Notes under the pieces: generated by a model
Seen by the model: only the letters and a program-made list of their open reading frames with translations
Databases searched by the model: none
What the model was told of the DNA's origin: nothing
Part shown: one piece after another, positions 29,015 through 38,777 of the stretch
Layout of the letters: the number at the start of each line of letters is the position of its first letter
Position numbering within the stretch: the stretch's first letter is position 1
NCBI GenBank assembly: GCA_025989215.1
Contig: JAPDNP010000004.1
Coordinates: 62,001-126,000, forward strand
Direction: 5' to 3'
Origin: Neisseriaceae bacterium JH1-16
GTDB lineage: Bacteria > Pseudomonadota > Gammaproteobacteria > Burkholderiales > Chromobacteriaceae
Length of the DNA: 64,000 bases
Made by a program: the position numbers and the translations under genes

Positions 29015-30910
29015 ATGATCATCGCCACCGCCGGCCATGTCGACCACGGCAAGACCGCCCTGCTCGCCCGCCTCACCGGCATCGATGCCGACCGCCTGCC
29101 CGAGGAAAAACGCCGCGGCATGACCATCGACCTCGGCTACGCCTACCTGCCGCTGCCGGACGGGCGCGTGCTCGGCTTCATCGACGTGCCAGGCCATGAG
29201 CGCTTTCTCGCCACCATGCTGGCCGGGGTCGGCCGCATCGACCATGCGCTGCTGGTGGTCGCCGCCGACGATGGAGTGATGCCGCAGACCCGCGAGCACC
29301 TCGCCATCCTGCAACTGCTGGGGGTCGCGCAACTGACGGTGGCGCTCAGCAAGGTCGACCTGGCCGACGCGGCGAGGCTCACCGCGCTACACGCCGAGGT
29401 CGACGCACTGCTGGCACCCACCCCTTATGCCGGCAGCGCCCGCTTCGCAGTGTCGAGTACCAGCGGCGCCGGCATCGACGACTTGCGCGCAGCGCTGATC
29501 GCGTTGGCCGAACCGCCGCGCCAACTGGCCGGCCAGCGCTTCCGCCTGGCGATCGACCGCGCCTTCACCCTGACCGGTGCCGGCCTGGTCGTCACCGGCA
29601 GCGCCTGCGGCGGCACGGTGCGGGTCGGCGACACGCTGTGGCTGACCGGGTGCGACACCCCGGTGCGGGTGCGCAGCCTGCACGCGCAGAACCACCATGC
29701 CGAACAGGGCATCGCCGGCCAGCGGCTGGCGCTGAACCTGGTCGGCGATGTCGACAAGCAACAGATCGCGCGCGGCGACTGGCTGCTGGCCGAACGTCCA
29801 CCGGCGCCGAGCGTGCGGGTGGCGGTGAGCGTGACCGCTTCTCCAGCGCTGGAGAAGCCGCTACAGCACTGGCAACCGCTGCTGGTGCACCATGCCGCCC
29901 GCCATGTCGCCGCCCGGCTGGTGCTACTGGAGGGCACTACGCTGGCCGCCGGCGAGACCGGCTTGGCCGAGCTGGCTCTGGAGGCGCCGCTCCATCTGGC
30001 CGACGGCGATAGGCTGATCCTGCGCGACATCGGCGCGCGCGCGACGCTGGCCGGCGCCAGCGTGCTGAGCCTGACGGTGCCCAGCCGCGCCAAGCGCAGC
30101 CCGGAGCGGCTGACGCTGCTGGCCGGGCTGGATGCGGCAGGCCATGACCACGATGCGGCACTGCTAAGCTTGGCCGAACGGGACGCCGTCTCACTCGATG
30201 CCTTCGGCTGGGCGCGCCAGCTGGATGCTGCGGCAGTCGATGCGCTAACGGCGCTGGCGCAGCTGCGCCGGGTCGGCCAGGGCCGCGACGCGCTCGCCTA
30301 TGCGCCGGAACGCTGGTTGGCACTCGGCACCGCGCTGCTCGCACGACTCGATGCGCTGCACCTGGCCGAGCCCGGTTCGCTAGGGGCCGGGCGCGCGCGC
30401 CTGAAACGCCTGGCTCTGCCCAAGGAAGCGGACTCGGCGGTCAATGCACTGATCGACGAACTGCTGCGCCAGGGGGAACTGGTCAACAGCCGCGGCTGGC
30501 TGCACCGCCCCGGCCACGTGCTGGCGTTCAGCCCTGACGAGACGACGCTGTGGCAGCGCCTCGCCCCACTGTTCGGCGACGGCAACGAGCCGCGCTGGGT
30601 GCGCGATCTGGCTGGCGAGCTGGGCGAGGACGAGGAAACGGTGCGGCGCCTGCTGAAGCAGGCCGGCCGGCTCGGCCATGTGCAGGCGGTCGTACCCGAC
30701 CGCTACTTTCCGCATGAGACGGTGGAACGGCTCGCCGCCGAGCTGTCGCGACTCGCTGCCGCTCACGGCGAGATCGATGCGGCGGCGTTGCGCGATGCGC
30801 TCGGCGTCGGTCGCAAACTGGCAATCCAGATTCTGGAGTTCTTCGACCGCAGCGGCTACACGCGCCGCCTCGGCGACCGCCACCTGCTGCGCGACGCTGG
30901 GCTGTTCTAG
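29015..30910 (+). CDS. selB: Selenocysteine-specific elongation factor
   Basis: 631 residues. GTPase domain with G1 [10 protein letters not shown]3 DVPGHE and G4 SKVD (residues 1-170), EF-Tu-like domains II and III, and a long C-terminal region of winged helices (residues about 380-631, ending [19 protein letters not shown]) that binds SECIS hairpins. It delivers Sec-tRNA(Sec) to UGA codons. Its last 4 bases overlap the 3' end of the convergent B3/B4 gene. Confidence 0.95.
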   Translation: MIIATAGHVDHGKTALLARLTGIDADRLPEEKRRGMTIDLGYAYLPLPDGRVLGFIDVPGHERFLATMLAGVGRIDHALLVVAADDGVMPQTREHLAILQLLGVAQLTVALSKVDLADAARLTALHAEVDALLAPTPYAGSARFAVSSTSGAGIDDLRAALIALAEPPRQLAGQRFRLAIDRAFTLTGAGLVVTGSACGGTVRVGDTLWLTGCDTPVRVRSLHAQNHHAEQGIAGQRLALNLVGDVDKQQIARGDWLLAERPPAPSVRVAVSVTASPALEKPLQHWQPLLVHHAARHVAARLVLLEGTTLAAGETGLAELALEAPLHLADGDRLILRDIGARATLAGASVLSLTVPSRAKRSPERLTLLAGLDAAGHDHDAALLSLAERDAVSLDAFGWARQLDAAAVDALTALAQLRRVGQGRDALAYAPERWLALGTALLARLDALHLAEPGSLGAGRARLKRLALPKEADSAVNALIDELLRQGELVNSRGWLHRPGHVLAFSPDETTLWQRLAPLFGDGNEPRWVRDLAGELGEDEETVRRLLKQAGRLGHVQAVVPDRYFPHETVERLAAELSRLAAAHGEIDAAALRDALGVGRKLAIQILEFFDRSGYTRRLGDRHLLRDAGLF

Positions 30911-31578
30911 CCGAGCGTTACACTACGCATCGCGGCGTCAAGCCGGAACGGCTGCACACTGCCGGCACCGGCTTCGGCGAGGCGGGCCTGCAAATAGGCA
31001 ATGCCCGGCTGCGGCGACGGCAGGTCCGCATGGGCGCGTTCGCTGACGAACACCACGTCGCGCGTCGTATCGGTCAGCTTGTGCCGGTCGGACTCCAGCC
31101 AGTTCATCGCGCGGCACACCACCAGCCCAGCACCATCCAGCCACACCACCTCGCCAGTGCTGGGATATTCAATGGTGTCGCGCCCCAGCGGCACGAAGGA
31201 CTCGTCGCCCTGCGCCAGCGTCAACTGCAAGCCGCCGGCCAGCATGGCAACGTCCTCGCCGCCGAACGGCGCCAGACTCAGCAGCGAGGCGACGTTGTAC
31301 AGGTCAACCAGCGGGTGGATGGCGCGCAGCTTGCCACGCGCCAGCGCGCCGGTGAGATAGGCGATCGAGCTACGCGCCTTCTTGTCGGCGGGAAACTGGC
31401 GGTATACCGCCTGCCAGCTCTCCATCACCGCCTGGGCGGCCAAGGGGTCGACCTCGGGCAGGCTGTCGGCCAGCGAGAAACCGGCCAAACGGGCCGCGGG
31501 ACAGTCGCGTACCAGCAGGCCGTGTACCGACAATTCGGGAAAGGACGCCAACAACGCGTCGGACAGGGAAAGCTTCAT
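30907..31578 (-). CDS. B3/B4 (tRNA-binding) domain protein
   Basis: 223 residues, recognised as the free-standing B3/B4 domain of phenylalanyl-tRNA synthetase beta-type proteins by LPEVDPLAAQAVMESWQAVY and IHPLVDLYNVASLLSLAPFG, with AIEYP-like DTIEYPSTGEVVWLD. Free-standing members may edit mischarged tRNAs or modify amino acids; the function here is unknown. Convergent with selB and next to tRNA-Sec. Confidence 0.82.
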   Translation of the reverse strand: MKLSLSDALLASFPELSVHGLLVRDCPAARLAGFSLADSLPEVDPLAAQAVMESWQAVYRQFPADKKARSSIAYLTGALARGKLRAIHPLVDLYNVASLLSLAPFGGEDVAMLAGGLQLTLAQGDESFVPLGRDTIEYPSTGEVVWLDGAGLVVCRAMNWLESDRHKLTDTTRDVVFVSERAHADLPSPQPGIAYLQARLAEAGAGSVQPFRLDAAMRSVTLG

Positions 31579-31761
31579 CGCCTACTCCAAGCAGTCAGGA
31601 ATCCGGCCAAGCTTAGCCCGAGGCGATGTCGCAATACAGCTAATTGATTTTGTACCTGATAAATATTGCTAATAACCCTGCCTAGGTCATCAGCCGATAT
31701 GGCGCAACACATGCGCATCGCAAAGCCGATAGGGCATCGCTATACTCGACGAATGGTGCAT

Positions 31762-31856
31762 GGAAGGCAGTCGCTCCCGGTGGGGCGGCCGGGCTTCAAA
31801 CCCGGTGGGGGCCGCCAGCGGTCCCGGGCAGGTTCGACTCCTGTTGCCTTCCGCCA
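31762..31856 (+). tRNA. selC: Selenocysteine tRNA (anticodon UCA)
   Basis: 95 nt including CCA, the length class unique to bacterial tRNA-Sec. An 8-bp acceptor stem (GGAAGGCA with TGCCTTCC), discriminator G, CCA at 31854-31856, a long variable arm, the GGTTCGACTCC T-loop, and anticodon TCA at 31796-31798 in loop CTTCAAA. It closely resembles E. coli selC, including the GGGGCCGCCAGCGGTCCCGG block. A -10 TATACT at 31741-31746 sits about 15 bases upstream. No mobile element is attached to its 3' end, although selC genes are common integration sites. Confidence 0.97.
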
Positions 31857-31870
31857 CCCCGCCTCCTTGT

Positions 31871-32971
31871 CTAGCCCAAGCCCAGCGCCGCCAAGCGCCC
31901 CTCCAGAAATGCCGTCGCCTGGCGCTCGCCGTCGTCGATCAACCGCTGCACGTTCTCCGGGCTGCGGTCGAGCTTGCTCTCGTAGTCGAGCGTCTGCTGC
32001 AGGGACTCGGACATCTCGATGAAGGGGATGTGGTAAGGCTGCGCAGCCTCGTCGTCGACGCATTGCGGAATGCACACCGGCGCGGTGATGTGCAGGGCGG
32101 ACAGGAACGCCTCGCTGAAAGCGCCGCGCAGCAGCAGGTCGTTGAGAAAACCGATATTGGTCAGTTGCTGGAACAGCGACATATTGCCGACCATCTCGTT
32201 GCGCCGGTCGGCGATCTCCTCGGGCGCCTGTGGCACCCGCTGGCAGCCGGTCGGATTGATCTTGATCACCCAGATTTCCTGCGGCAGATTGTCGACGCCG
32301 ACATAGGCGGTCTTGATCAGTTCGTCGACCGGTGGGTTGTCGGAGAACAGCCCGTCCCAGTAGGCGTGCCCGTCGAATTCCACCGCCGGAAACAGGCTGG
32401 GCACAGCGCAGGAGGCGAGCAGGTGCTCGAGCCGGATCGCCCCATCGCGCGAGTTGAACTTCACCAGCCGGCCGGTCAGGATCTCCGCCGCGCCCAACAG
32501 CAGCGCCGGCCGATCCGGCTGCGCCCCGGCGGCGGCCAGCTCGGCGAAGTCGATATGCTGCAACAGCAATGTACGCAGATCGGTGAAGCTTGGCCGAAGC
32601 TGCGAGCTCGACAGGGAAAGCAGCGCCTGCAGCATCGGCGAATACGGACTGACGTTGAACTGCGGCAGCTGCCCCTTGTTGGTGGCGCGCAGCGACTCGA
32701 CCAGATAGTGGTTGAACTGGAGCTCGGCATCGGTCTGCGCGGTGTTGTCGACCCAGAACTTCAACAAGCGGCTCGGCACATAGTCGTCCCCCTTGAACAG
32801 CGCGTACCAGATCAGCATCGCGCACAGCGCCCCGCCCGAGGTGCCGCTCAGGCTGACCACCTCGAAATGGCGGGCCAGGCCGCCTTCGAACAGGGCCTTC
32901 AGTGCACCGGCGGTGAAGGCGGTCTGGCTGCCGCCGCCCTGGCAGGCAATGGCGATCTTGCGCTTGGTCAT
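31871..32971 (-). CDS. Patatin-like phospholipase
   Basis: 366 residues from [20 protein letters not shown]. Patatin catalytic features: oxyanion loop CQGGGSQ, nucleophile serine in LSGTSGGAL and catalytic Asp in the WDGLFSDN region. It cleaves acyl esters of lipids. No signal peptide, so cytoplasmic or injected. Its stop lies 14 bases beyond the tRNA-Sec gene on the opposite strand. Confidence 0.87.
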   Translation of the reverse strand: MTKRKIAIACQGGGSQTAFTAGALKALFEGGLARHFEVVSLSGTSGGALCAMLIWYALFKGDDYVPSRLLKFWVDNTAQTDAELQFNHYLVESLRATNKGQLPQFNVSPYSPMLQALLSLSSSQLRPSFTDLRTLLLQHIDFAELAAAGAQPDRPALLLGAAEILTGRLVKFNSRDGAIRLEHLLASCAVPSLFPAVEFDGHAYWDGLFSDNPPVDELIKTAYVGVDNLPQEIWVIKINPTGCQRVPQAPEEIADRRNEMVGNMSLFQQLTNIGFLNDLLLRGAFSEAFLSALHITAPVCIPQCVDDEAAQPYHIPFIEMSESLQQTLDYESKLDRSPENVQRLIDDGERQATAFLEGRLAALGLG

Positions 32972-33228
32972 GCAGGCTCTCCAATACGGGTAGGTGGGCG
33001 CGCGACAAACGCCGGGCGACATCACCGGTATAGCATCCCCGCCGCCGCATGCGTCGAAGCACGATTCCACGTTAAGCTAAGGGGTCTAACAAAACCCGGT
33101 GCAGCGCTCCTGGCCAGACCGCAAACGCACAAGCAGTACGGCAAGGTAGCGCAACAACACCTGGAGGGTTTTGCTGACGACGCCAAGCACCCGAACCTTT
33201 CGGCCAACCTTCAGCCCCGGCAAGCTTA

Positions 33229-34593
33229 ATGAACAAATACAAACACCGCCTGCTGACGCTGACCCTGATCATGCTGTGCGCCGGCATCGAGTTCTTCGGC
33301 GTGCAGGCCTACGCCTTCGCCTCGCAGTCGATCATGGCCGGCATCGGGCTATCGCGCACCCAGTTCGCGCTGGTATCCACTGTCTACACCGTCGCCTGCA
33401 TCCTGGCGATCTTCCAGCAGCAGTGGCTGACCGAACGCTTCGGCTACCGCAAGTTCCTGCTCTACAGCCTGCTGCTGTATCTGATCGCCACGCTCGCCAG
33501 TGCCCAGGCGGCCGGCCTGGTGTCGCTGTGCGTGGCGCGCTTCTTCCAGGGGCTGGGCGGCGGCGCGCTGTTTCTGTCGTCGCGGCTGATGATCAATGTG
33601 CTGCTCGAGGAGCGGGACTTCTTCACCGGCATCAAGTGGATGTCGCACGGCATCCTGCTAGTGCCGGTCTTGGCGCCGCTCGCCACCGGCTGGACGGTGT
33701 CGCTATTCGGCTGGCAGGGCATGTTCTACCTGCTGGCGCTGATGATTCTGCCGGCGATCGGGCTGGCGCCGATGGCGCTGAAGCGCTACCGCCCCACCGA
33801 CCTGAGCCGCGGCCACTCGCCGATCGCGGCGCTGGCCTTCGCCTGCGCAGTGTTCGCGCTGGAATTCACCATCCAGGAATACGGCTGGCTCGCCGCGCAG
33901 CCGCGCTGGCTGCATGCGCTGGTGCTGTCGATGCTGGTGTTCGGCGCGCTCGGCTTCCTGTACGCCCAGCACAACCGGGTGAAATGGCTGGACCCGGAGG
34001 TGATCAACAGCCGCGCCTTCCTGGTCGGCGGCCTGTTGACCTTCATGTTCTATCTGCTGATCGTGCAGTTCCACTACCTGATGCCGGTGTTCGCGAGCTC
34101 GCAGGGGCTGTCGTGGCAGGAGGGCGGCGGACTGATCACGTTGTTCAACCTGTGCGCTTACGGCTGCTTCCAGCTCTACGACCGCACCAAGCTGCACCTC
34201 ACCTCGACCCGCGCCTGGACCTCGATCGGCACCGCCGGCATGGGGCTGGGCTGCCTGTTGATGTACGCGTTCGCCCCGGCCAAGCACTATGTGTGGTATC
34301 TGTTGCCGCTGGCGCTGCAGTCGGGCTTCGCAGTATTCGTCATCGTCCCGCTGTCGATCCACATGCTGCGCGACTTCACCGGCTCGTTCTACAGCCACGG
34401 CTACCGTACCCGGCTGATCATGGGCAAGGTGGCGGCGAGCCTGGCGATCACCTCGGCGGCGGTGCCGATCCAGCACCGCGTCAGCGATTGGGGCATGAGC
34501 CTGTTCGCCGCCACCCGCGAGCAGTTCCTGGTGATGGTCGCGCTGTGCGTGCTGTTCCTGGTGATGATCAACGTGCAGCGCACGCTGAAATGA
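33229..34593 (+). CDS. MFS transporter (DHA-type)
   Basis: 454 residues with about 12-14 hydrophobic segments. A motif-A-like loop is seen in ERFGYRKFLL, and motif C-like glycines in CVARFFQGLGGGALF. It resembles the drug:proton antiporter group; the substrate is unknown. Divergent from the patatin gene. One copy of the uptake-like word lies directly upstream (33199). Confidence 0.85.
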   Translation: MNKYKHRLLTLTLIMLCAGIEFFGVQAYAFASQSIMAGIGLSRTQFALVSTVYTVACILAIFQQQWLTERFGYRKFLLYSLLLYLIATLASAQAAGLVSLCVARFFQGLGGGALFLSSRLMINVLLEERDFFTGIKWMSHGILLVPVLAPLATGWTVSLFGWQGMFYLLALMILPAIGLAPMALKRYRPTDLSRGHSPIAALAFACAVFALEFTIQEYGWLAAQPRWLHALVLSMLVFGALGFLYAQHNRVKWLDPEVINSRAFLVGGLLTFMFYLLIVQFHYLMPVFASSQGLSWQEGGGLITLFNLCAYGCFQLYDRTKLHLTSTRAWTSIGTAGMGLGCLLMYAFAPAKHYVWYLLPLALQSGFAVFVIVPLSIHMLRDFTGSFYSHGYRTRLIMGKVAASLAITSAAVPIQHRVSDWGMSLFAATREQFLVMVALCVLFLVMINVQRTLK

Positions 34594-34635
34594 CCCTGTT
34601 CCAGTCATTGGGCTAGAAAGGGAACACTGATCGCA

Positions 34636-34682
34636 CAAAACCCGCCCCTCGCCGTTTAGGCGAGGAAGGCGGGTCTGTCTTT
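34636..34682 (+). terminator. Terminator after the MFS gene
   Basis: Nested stem: ACCCGCC pairs with GGCGGGT and inside it CTCGCC pairs with GGCGAG, followed by CTGTCTTT. It lies 40-90 bases after the MFS stop. Confidence 0.65.
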
Positions 34683-34813
34683 GCGATGCGGGATGAACCA
34701 CCGGCCGCGCGAGTTGCACAGGCCGGTTCTTGCAACACCATGCCTTGTCGCCGGCATTCGCGAAGTCGGCAGGTCGGCACTGGGCCGGCCCCGGTGGCAC
34801 CGTTATCGCAAAC

Positions 34814-34847
34814 AAAAAAGCCGACGGCGAACCGTCGGCTTTTTTGA
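34814..34847. terminator. Bidirectional terminator after rplI
   Basis: AAAAAAGCCGACGG, a CGAA loop, then CCGTCGGCTTTTTT: a perfect 14-bp arm with runs of A and T on both sides, ending the rpsF-priB-rpsR-rplI operon on the minus strand. Confidence 0.9.
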
Positions 34848-34865
34848 TCAGGCGTGGGTAGCTAC

Positions 34866-35315
34866 TTAGGCAGCGGCAACCACAACAACCTTGATCTGCG
34901 ATACCACGTCGTGGTGCAGAGCGATTTCCAGCTCGTACTCGCCGATGGCCTTCAGCGGGCCGTTCGGCAGACGTACGTCCGAACGCAGCACTTCCACGCC
35001 GGCAGCCACGATGGCTTCAGCGATGTCAGCGTTGGTCACCGAGCCGAACAGACGGCCGTCAACGCCGGCTTTCTGTTCGATGGTCACGGTGGAACCGTTC
35101 AGTTTTTCGTTGCGAGCTTGAGCGTCAGCCAGGATCTCGGCTTGCTTAGCTTCCAGTTCGGCGCGGCGAGCTTCGAACGCTTCCAGGTTGGCAGCGTTGG
35201 CGCGCTTGGCTTTGCCTTGCGGGATCAGGAAGTTACGGGCGTAGCCGTTCTTCACATTCACCACGTCACCCAGTTGGCCCAGGTTGGCCACTTTTTCGAG
35301 CAGAATGATTTGCAT
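34866..35315 (-). CDS. rplI: 50S ribosomal protein L9
   Basis: 149 residues, full length. It begins [20 protein letters not shown] with the conserved [13 protein letters not shown] loop, followed by the long helix and the C-terminal RNA-binding domain ([20 protein letters not shown]). Last gene of the rpsF operon, followed by a strong terminator. Confidence 0.97.
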   Translation of the reverse strand: MQIILLEKVANLGQLGDVVNVKNGYARNFLIPQGKAKRANAANLEAFEARRAELEAKQAEILADAQARNEKLNGSTVTIEQKAGVDGRLFGSVTNADIAEAIVAAGVEVLRSDVRLPNGPLKAIGEYELEIALHHDVVSQIKVVVVAAA

Positions 35316-35333
35316 CTTGTGGTCTCCTAAGGC

Positions 35334-35561
35334 TTAGTGCTGGTCGGTGTAAGGCATCAGGGCCAGGAAGCGAGCGCGCTTGATAGCGGTCGACAGCTGA
35401 CGCTGGTAGCGTGCCTTGGTACCGGTGATGCGGGCCGGAATGATTTTGCCGTTTTCGGCAACGAAGTCTTTCAGCAGGTCAGTTGCTTTGTAATCGACTT
35501 CTTTGATGCCTTCTGCCGTGAAGCGGCAGAACTTCTTGCGCTTGAAGAGTTGACGAGCCAT
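35334..35561 (-). CDS. rpsR: 30S ribosomal protein S18
   Basis: 75 residues, full length: [40 protein letters not shown] and [17 protein letters not shown] are diagnostic. It pairs with S6, encoded two genes upstream, on the small subunit platform. Confidence 0.97.
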   Translation of the reverse strand: MARQLFKRKKFCRFTAEGIKEVDYKATDLLKDFVAENGKIIPARITGTKARYQRQLSTAIKRARFLALMPYTDQH

Positions 35562-35568
35562 TTGTCTC

Positions 35569-35868
35569 TTAACCTTTAATCAATTCAACGTGTTCGATGT
35601 GCAGCACCAGCCTGGGGTTGCGCAGGCCGCGCTGGGCGATGAAGCCCGATACTGCAATGCATTGACCGGTCAGCTTGCCCGCCCAGCGGGGGGCACCTTC
35701 TCCGATCAGCACCGCCTGGATTTCGCAGCTGACATCGCGTTCAAGGCCGGCTTGCAGTTGGCGAGACTGATGTCTCAACCACATCTCCAGCACGGGGATC
35801 CCGGCCGGGGTGTATCGCAAATCGGCTTCGCGCTCGACGCTGGCGCTCAGTTGCAGGCGGTTGTGCAA
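35569..35868 (-). CDS. priB: Primosomal replication protein N
   Basis: 99 residues, single OB-fold ([34 protein letters not shown]). PriB stabilises PriA on single-stranded DNA at restarted forks. Its place between rpsF and rpsR is typical of beta/gamma-proteobacteria. The start is a TTG at 35866-35868, supported by the AAGG just downstream of the rpsF stop; no ATG is available near it. Confidence 0.92.
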   Translation of the reverse strand: MHNRLQLSASVEREADLRYTPAGIPVLEMWLRHQSRQLQAGLERDVSCEIQAVLIGEGAPRWAGKLTGQCIAVSGFIAQRGLRNPRLVLHIEHVELIKG

Positions 35869-35877
35869 GCGTCCGCC

Positions 35878-36255
35878 TTAGGCAGCCGCTTCGGTCTCAG
35901 CGGCCGGAGCTGCGGTGTCGAGCAGGTTTTTGGCCTTCTCGTCCTTCATCATCGGGGACGCTTCGGTCACGGCACGGTTCAGCTTGATGGTCAGGTGACG
36001 CAGCACAGCATCGTTGAACTTGAAGGCGTGTTCGATTTCTTCCACCACCTCGGCGCCGCATTCCACGTTCATCAGCACGTAGTGTGCTTTGTGAACTTTC
36101 TGGATCGGGTAAGCGAGTTGACGACGGCCCCAGTCTTCCAGACGATGGATTTTGCCTTCAGCGGCAACAACCATGCCCTTGTAACGGTCGATCATGGCCG
36201 GAACCTGCTCGCTCTGGTCCGGGTGGACGATAAATACGATTTCGTAATGACGCAT
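35878..36255 (-). CDS. rpsF: 30S ribosomal protein S6
   Basis: 125 residues: [40 protein letters not shown] and an alanine/glutamate-rich C-terminal tail ([12 protein letters not shown]). First gene of the operon, with AAGGAG before the ATG. Confidence 0.97.
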   Translation of the reverse strand: MRHYEIVFIVHPDQSEQVPAMIDRYKGMVVAAEGKIHRLEDWGRRQLAYPIQKVHKAHYVLMNVECGAEVVEEIEHAFKFNDAVLRHLTIKLNRAVTEASPMMKDEKAKNLLDTAAPAAETEAAA

Positions 36256-36278
36256 GTTGACTCCTTGTGGCTATAAAT

Positions 36279-36353
36279 CCTTCCGCCATGCGTTGTGCGG
36301 AAGGCAAGGTGACTAAACCGCCGGATTTTACGCGTCTTTTCCCCGACTGGCAA
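36279..36353 (-). promoter_or_regulatory. rpsF operon promoter and leader hairpin
   Basis: On the minus strand a -35 TTGCCA (36348-36353), exactly 17 bases of spacer and a -10 TAAAAT (36325-36330) form a near-consensus sigma-70 promoter. The transcript leader then forms a hairpin, CCTTCCGC with GCGGAAGG around a 10-base loop (36279-36304), just before the rpsF ribosome site. Leaders of rpsF operons in many bacteria carry an S6:S18-binding structure for autoregulation; this hairpin is a candidate. Confidence 0.6.
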
Positions 36354-36386
36354 ATCGGCGCGCACCCGGCGGTCGGGTTTCGTGGT

Positions 36387-36590
36387 CTAGCCGACCACGT
36401 CGAAGCCGGCCGCCTCGACGGCCGCATCGAGCGCCTGCTTGTCGAGCGCCTCGCCCTCGACCTCGACCCGGCCGCTGGCAAGATCCACCTCGACCGCCTG
36501 CACGCCGCTGACGGCCGAGAGCGCTTTCTTCACGCTGGCGACGCAGCCGCCGCAGGTCATGCCGTCCACTTTCAGTTCCACTTGGCTCAT
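36387..36590 (-). CDS. copZ: Copper chaperone, HMA domain (CopZ-like)
   Basis: 67 residues, a single heavy-metal-associated domain with the MTCGGC motif (Cys13, Cys16) at the usual place near residue 11-16 and a beta-alpha-beta-beta-alpha-beta pattern. It carries Cu(I) in the cytoplasm. It lies downstream of the CsoR-type repressor gene but is separated from it by a terminator, so it may have its own promoter. Confidence 0.87.
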   Translation of the reverse strand: MSQVELKVDGMTCGGCVASVKKALSAVSGVQAVEVDLASGRVEVEGEALDKQALDAAVEAAGFDVVG

Positions 36591-36623
36591 TGCTAGCTCC
36601 TTGTCTTCACTCAGGATTACTCG

Positions 36624-36654
36624 AAAAACTCGCCAGGCATCGCCGCAGGCGAGT
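36624..36654 (-). terminator. Terminator after csoR
   Basis: Minus-strand hairpin ACTCGCC/GGCGAGT (36628-36634 with 36648-36654) followed directly by TTTTTCG. Confidence 0.75.
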
Positions 36655-36740
36655 GAACTCCATCACCTCGCGTCATCGCGGTGCAAACGCACGGCTGGCC
36701 GGCGGTCACGCATGCCAAAGCCGGCAACAGGCCGCCCGCC

Positions 36741-37040
36741 TTAGCGAATCTTCTTCACCACGTCGAGCAGCTCGGCGACCATGTCCTCGGCATTGCCCTC
36801 GCGCACCGCGCGGCTGACGCAACCGTTCATGTGGTTTTCCAGCAGTTGCATCGCCACCGCGTCCAACGCCGACTTCACCGCAGCAATCTGGATCAGCACG
36901 TCGACGCAATAGCGGTCGCCCTCGATCATGCCGTTGATGCCGCGCACCTGGCCCTCGACGCGCGCCAGCCGCTTCAACAGCGCCGCCTTGTTCGGCTGCA
37001 CCACGCTCTTATCGCTATCGTCGTGACAGCATTCGCTCAT
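36741..37040 (-). CDS. csoR: CsoR-family copper-sensing repressor
   Basis: 99 residues of the DUF156/CsoR-RcnR fold: [20 protein letters not shown], then Cys in [10 protein letters not shown] and His/Cys in [10 protein letters not shown], giving the Cys-His-Cys set used for Cu(I). It represses when metal-free and releases DNA on binding Cu(I). It lies between the copper chaperone and multicopper oxidase genes. The N-terminal MSECCHDD has extra possible metal ligands. Probable operators lie at 38778-38832. Confidence 0.88.
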   Translation of the reverse strand: MSECCHDDSDKSVVQPNKAALLKRLARVEGQVRGINGMIEGDRYCVDVLIQIAAVKSALDAVAMQLLENHMNGCVSRAVREGNAEDMVAELLDVVKKIR

Positions 37041-37103
37041 CGCCTGACCCTCGTGTCGAAAATGCCCGCATTGTGCCGGATTCGGCCGACACCTGCCCCC
37101 GTA

Positions 37104-37240
37104 GCCTGTTTATCATCCGTCGCGAGCGGCCCTCAGGGAGTGAAGAGCAGCGCAGGAACCGGAATGTACAAGTAGTACATGGGGATTCCGAGCAGCGCAT
37201 GAGCCCCGATCAGGGTCGCGCAGTAGGATGATGGACAGGC
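37104..37240. repeat. Palindromic element, related subfamily, after the multicopper oxidase gene
   Basis: About 137 bp bounded by the inverted repeat GCCTGTTTATCATCC / GGATGATGGACAGGC (13 of 15 matching) with the centre ATGTAC-AAGTA-GTACAT. The ends resemble those of the 143-bp family (CCTGTTTACGATC). It starts 2 bases after the stop codon of the oxidase gene on the minus strand. Confidence 0.65.
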
Positions 37241-37242
37241 GC

Positions 37243-38754
37243 TCAGGCTTTGACTTCGTATTGCCCCATCATCCCTTGATCCTCGTGCTCGAGGATGTGG
37301 CAGTGATACATGCGCACGCCCGGCAGCTCCTGGCGAAAACGGATCCGCACCGATTCGCGCAGCGGCACATTGATCACGTCGCGCCAGGCAAGATACGGCT
37401 CGTCCACCCAGCCGCTGCCGTCGTTGCGCGCCACCACCTGGAACTGGGTGCCATGCAGATGGAAGGGGTGATCCATGTGCGCCTCGCTGACGATGTCCCA
37501 CTCCTCGATGTCGCCGACCCGGCCGGTGAAATCGATGCGGTTCATGTCGAAGGTCTTGCCGCTGATCATGAACATGCTGGCCGGGTCGGCCATGTTCTCG
37601 CTGAAGGTCAGCGTGCGGCGTACCTGCGGCGTGCCCAGCGCCGCGATCGGGCGCAGCGTGGCCGGTACGGCAGCGCTCGCCACCGTTCGGCCAACCTTGA
37701 CGGTGGCGACAGTGAACGGTTGGGTCTGCTCCGGCGTCATCGCCCGGCCGCGCACATAGGGCAGCGACTGCAATGTCGCGCTCTGCCCGACCGGCAGACT
37801 GCCGCTCACCACCAGCTCGGCACGCTCGCCCGGCGCCAGCAGCAGTTCGGCCAACGGTTGCGGCGCGCCGAGCAGGCCGCCGTCGCTGCCGACCAGCTGC
37901 CAGGCCAGGCCCGGCAGCGCCAACTTGAGGATGCGCGCGCTCGTGGCGTTCCACACCCGCCAGCGGCGCCGCTCGCCCTGCCCCAGCGCGATCACCGGGC
38001 GCAGCCCGCCGTTCACCAGCAGGAACTGGCCCTCACGGCCATCGTGCCAGTCGGCCGCGGTGTTGGCCGGGATCGCGCCATGCTCGGTGAGACGCAGGTC
38101 GGACAGCACCAGCCAGTCTTCGGCCAACTCGCGCAGCGGGTCGTCGGCCGCCTCGACCACGAACACGCCGGCCAGGCCGCGGAACACCTGCTCGGCGGTA
38201 TGGCCGTGCGGGTGCGGGTGGTACCAGTAGCTGCCGGCCGACCCCTTGGGCAGCGTGAATCGGTAATGGCGGGTCTGCCCCGGCAGCACCGGGTCATGCG
38301 GGTTGCCGTCCTGCTCGGCCGGCACCGGCAGGCCGTGCCAGTGGATAGTGGTCGGCTGTGTCAGATGATTGGTCAGCGCGATCTCGACCGTGTCGCCTTC
38401 GCGCGCCACGATCGCCGGGCCGGGCAGCTGGCCGTTATACGCCCAGACGGAGGTCTTCACCCCGCCTTCGGCCAACGTTAGCGTCGTTGGCGCGGCACTC
38501 AGCGTTCCGACGAAGCGCCCCGCCCCGCCGCTATTGGCCAAACGCGGCACTGCGGCGAGCGGTCGACCGCTTGGCAGCTTGATCCGCTTCAGCACCGGCG
38601 ACGGATCGGCCGGACCATCCATGGTCATGCCGGGCATCGCCGCCATGTCGTGGCCAGCATGGCCGCTCCCCATCGAGCCGGCGAAGGCCTGGCGGCCTAG
38701 CGCGGCGAGGATGGCGGTGGAACTGGCGGATAGCAGAAACTGGCGACGATTCAT
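37243..38754 (-). CDS. Multicopper oxidase, Tat-exported (CueO/CopA-like)
   Basis: 503 residues from MNRRQFLLSASSTAILAALG, a twin-arginine signal. A His/Met-rich stretch (GHAGHDMAAMPGMTMDG) follows. All four copper motifs are present: HWHG, YHPHPHGH, HPFHLHG and HCHILEHEDQGMM. It oxidises Cu(I) and probably other substrates in the periplasm. With csoR and the chaperone gene it makes a copper-tolerance cluster. The longer upstream frame runs through the operator region and is not the start. Confidence 0.92.
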   Translation of the reverse strand: MNRRQFLLSASSTAILAALGRQAFAGSMGSGHAGHDMAAMPGMTMDGPADPSPVLKRIKLPSGRPLAAVPRLANSGGAGRFVGTLSAAPTTLTLAEGGVKTSVWAYNGQLPGPAIVAREGDTVEIALTNHLTQPTTIHWHGLPVPAEQDGNPHDPVLPGQTRHYRFTLPKGSAGSYWYHPHPHGHTAEQVFRGLAGVFVVEAADDPLRELAEDWLVLSDLRLTEHGAIPANTAADWHDGREGQFLLVNGGLRPVIALGQGERRRWRVWNATSARILKLALPGLAWQLVGSDGGLLGAPQPLAELLLAPGERAELVVSGSLPVGQSATLQSLPYVRGRAMTPEQTQPFTVATVKVGRTVASAAVPATLRPIAALGTPQVRRTLTFSENMADPASMFMISGKTFDMNRIDFTGRVGDIEEWDIVSEAHMDHPFHLHGTQFQVVARNDGSGWVDEPYLAWRDVINVPLRESVRIRFRQELPGVRMYHCHILEHEDQGMMGQYEVKA

Positions 38755-38777
38755 CGAGGGCTCCTTGATCGCTTCAC

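Noticed and set aside
31762-31870. selC as an attachment site of a genomic island
   Set aside because: The 3' end is followed within 14 bases by the end of a normal-composition patatin gene; no integrase or direct repeat of the tRNA end was seen.
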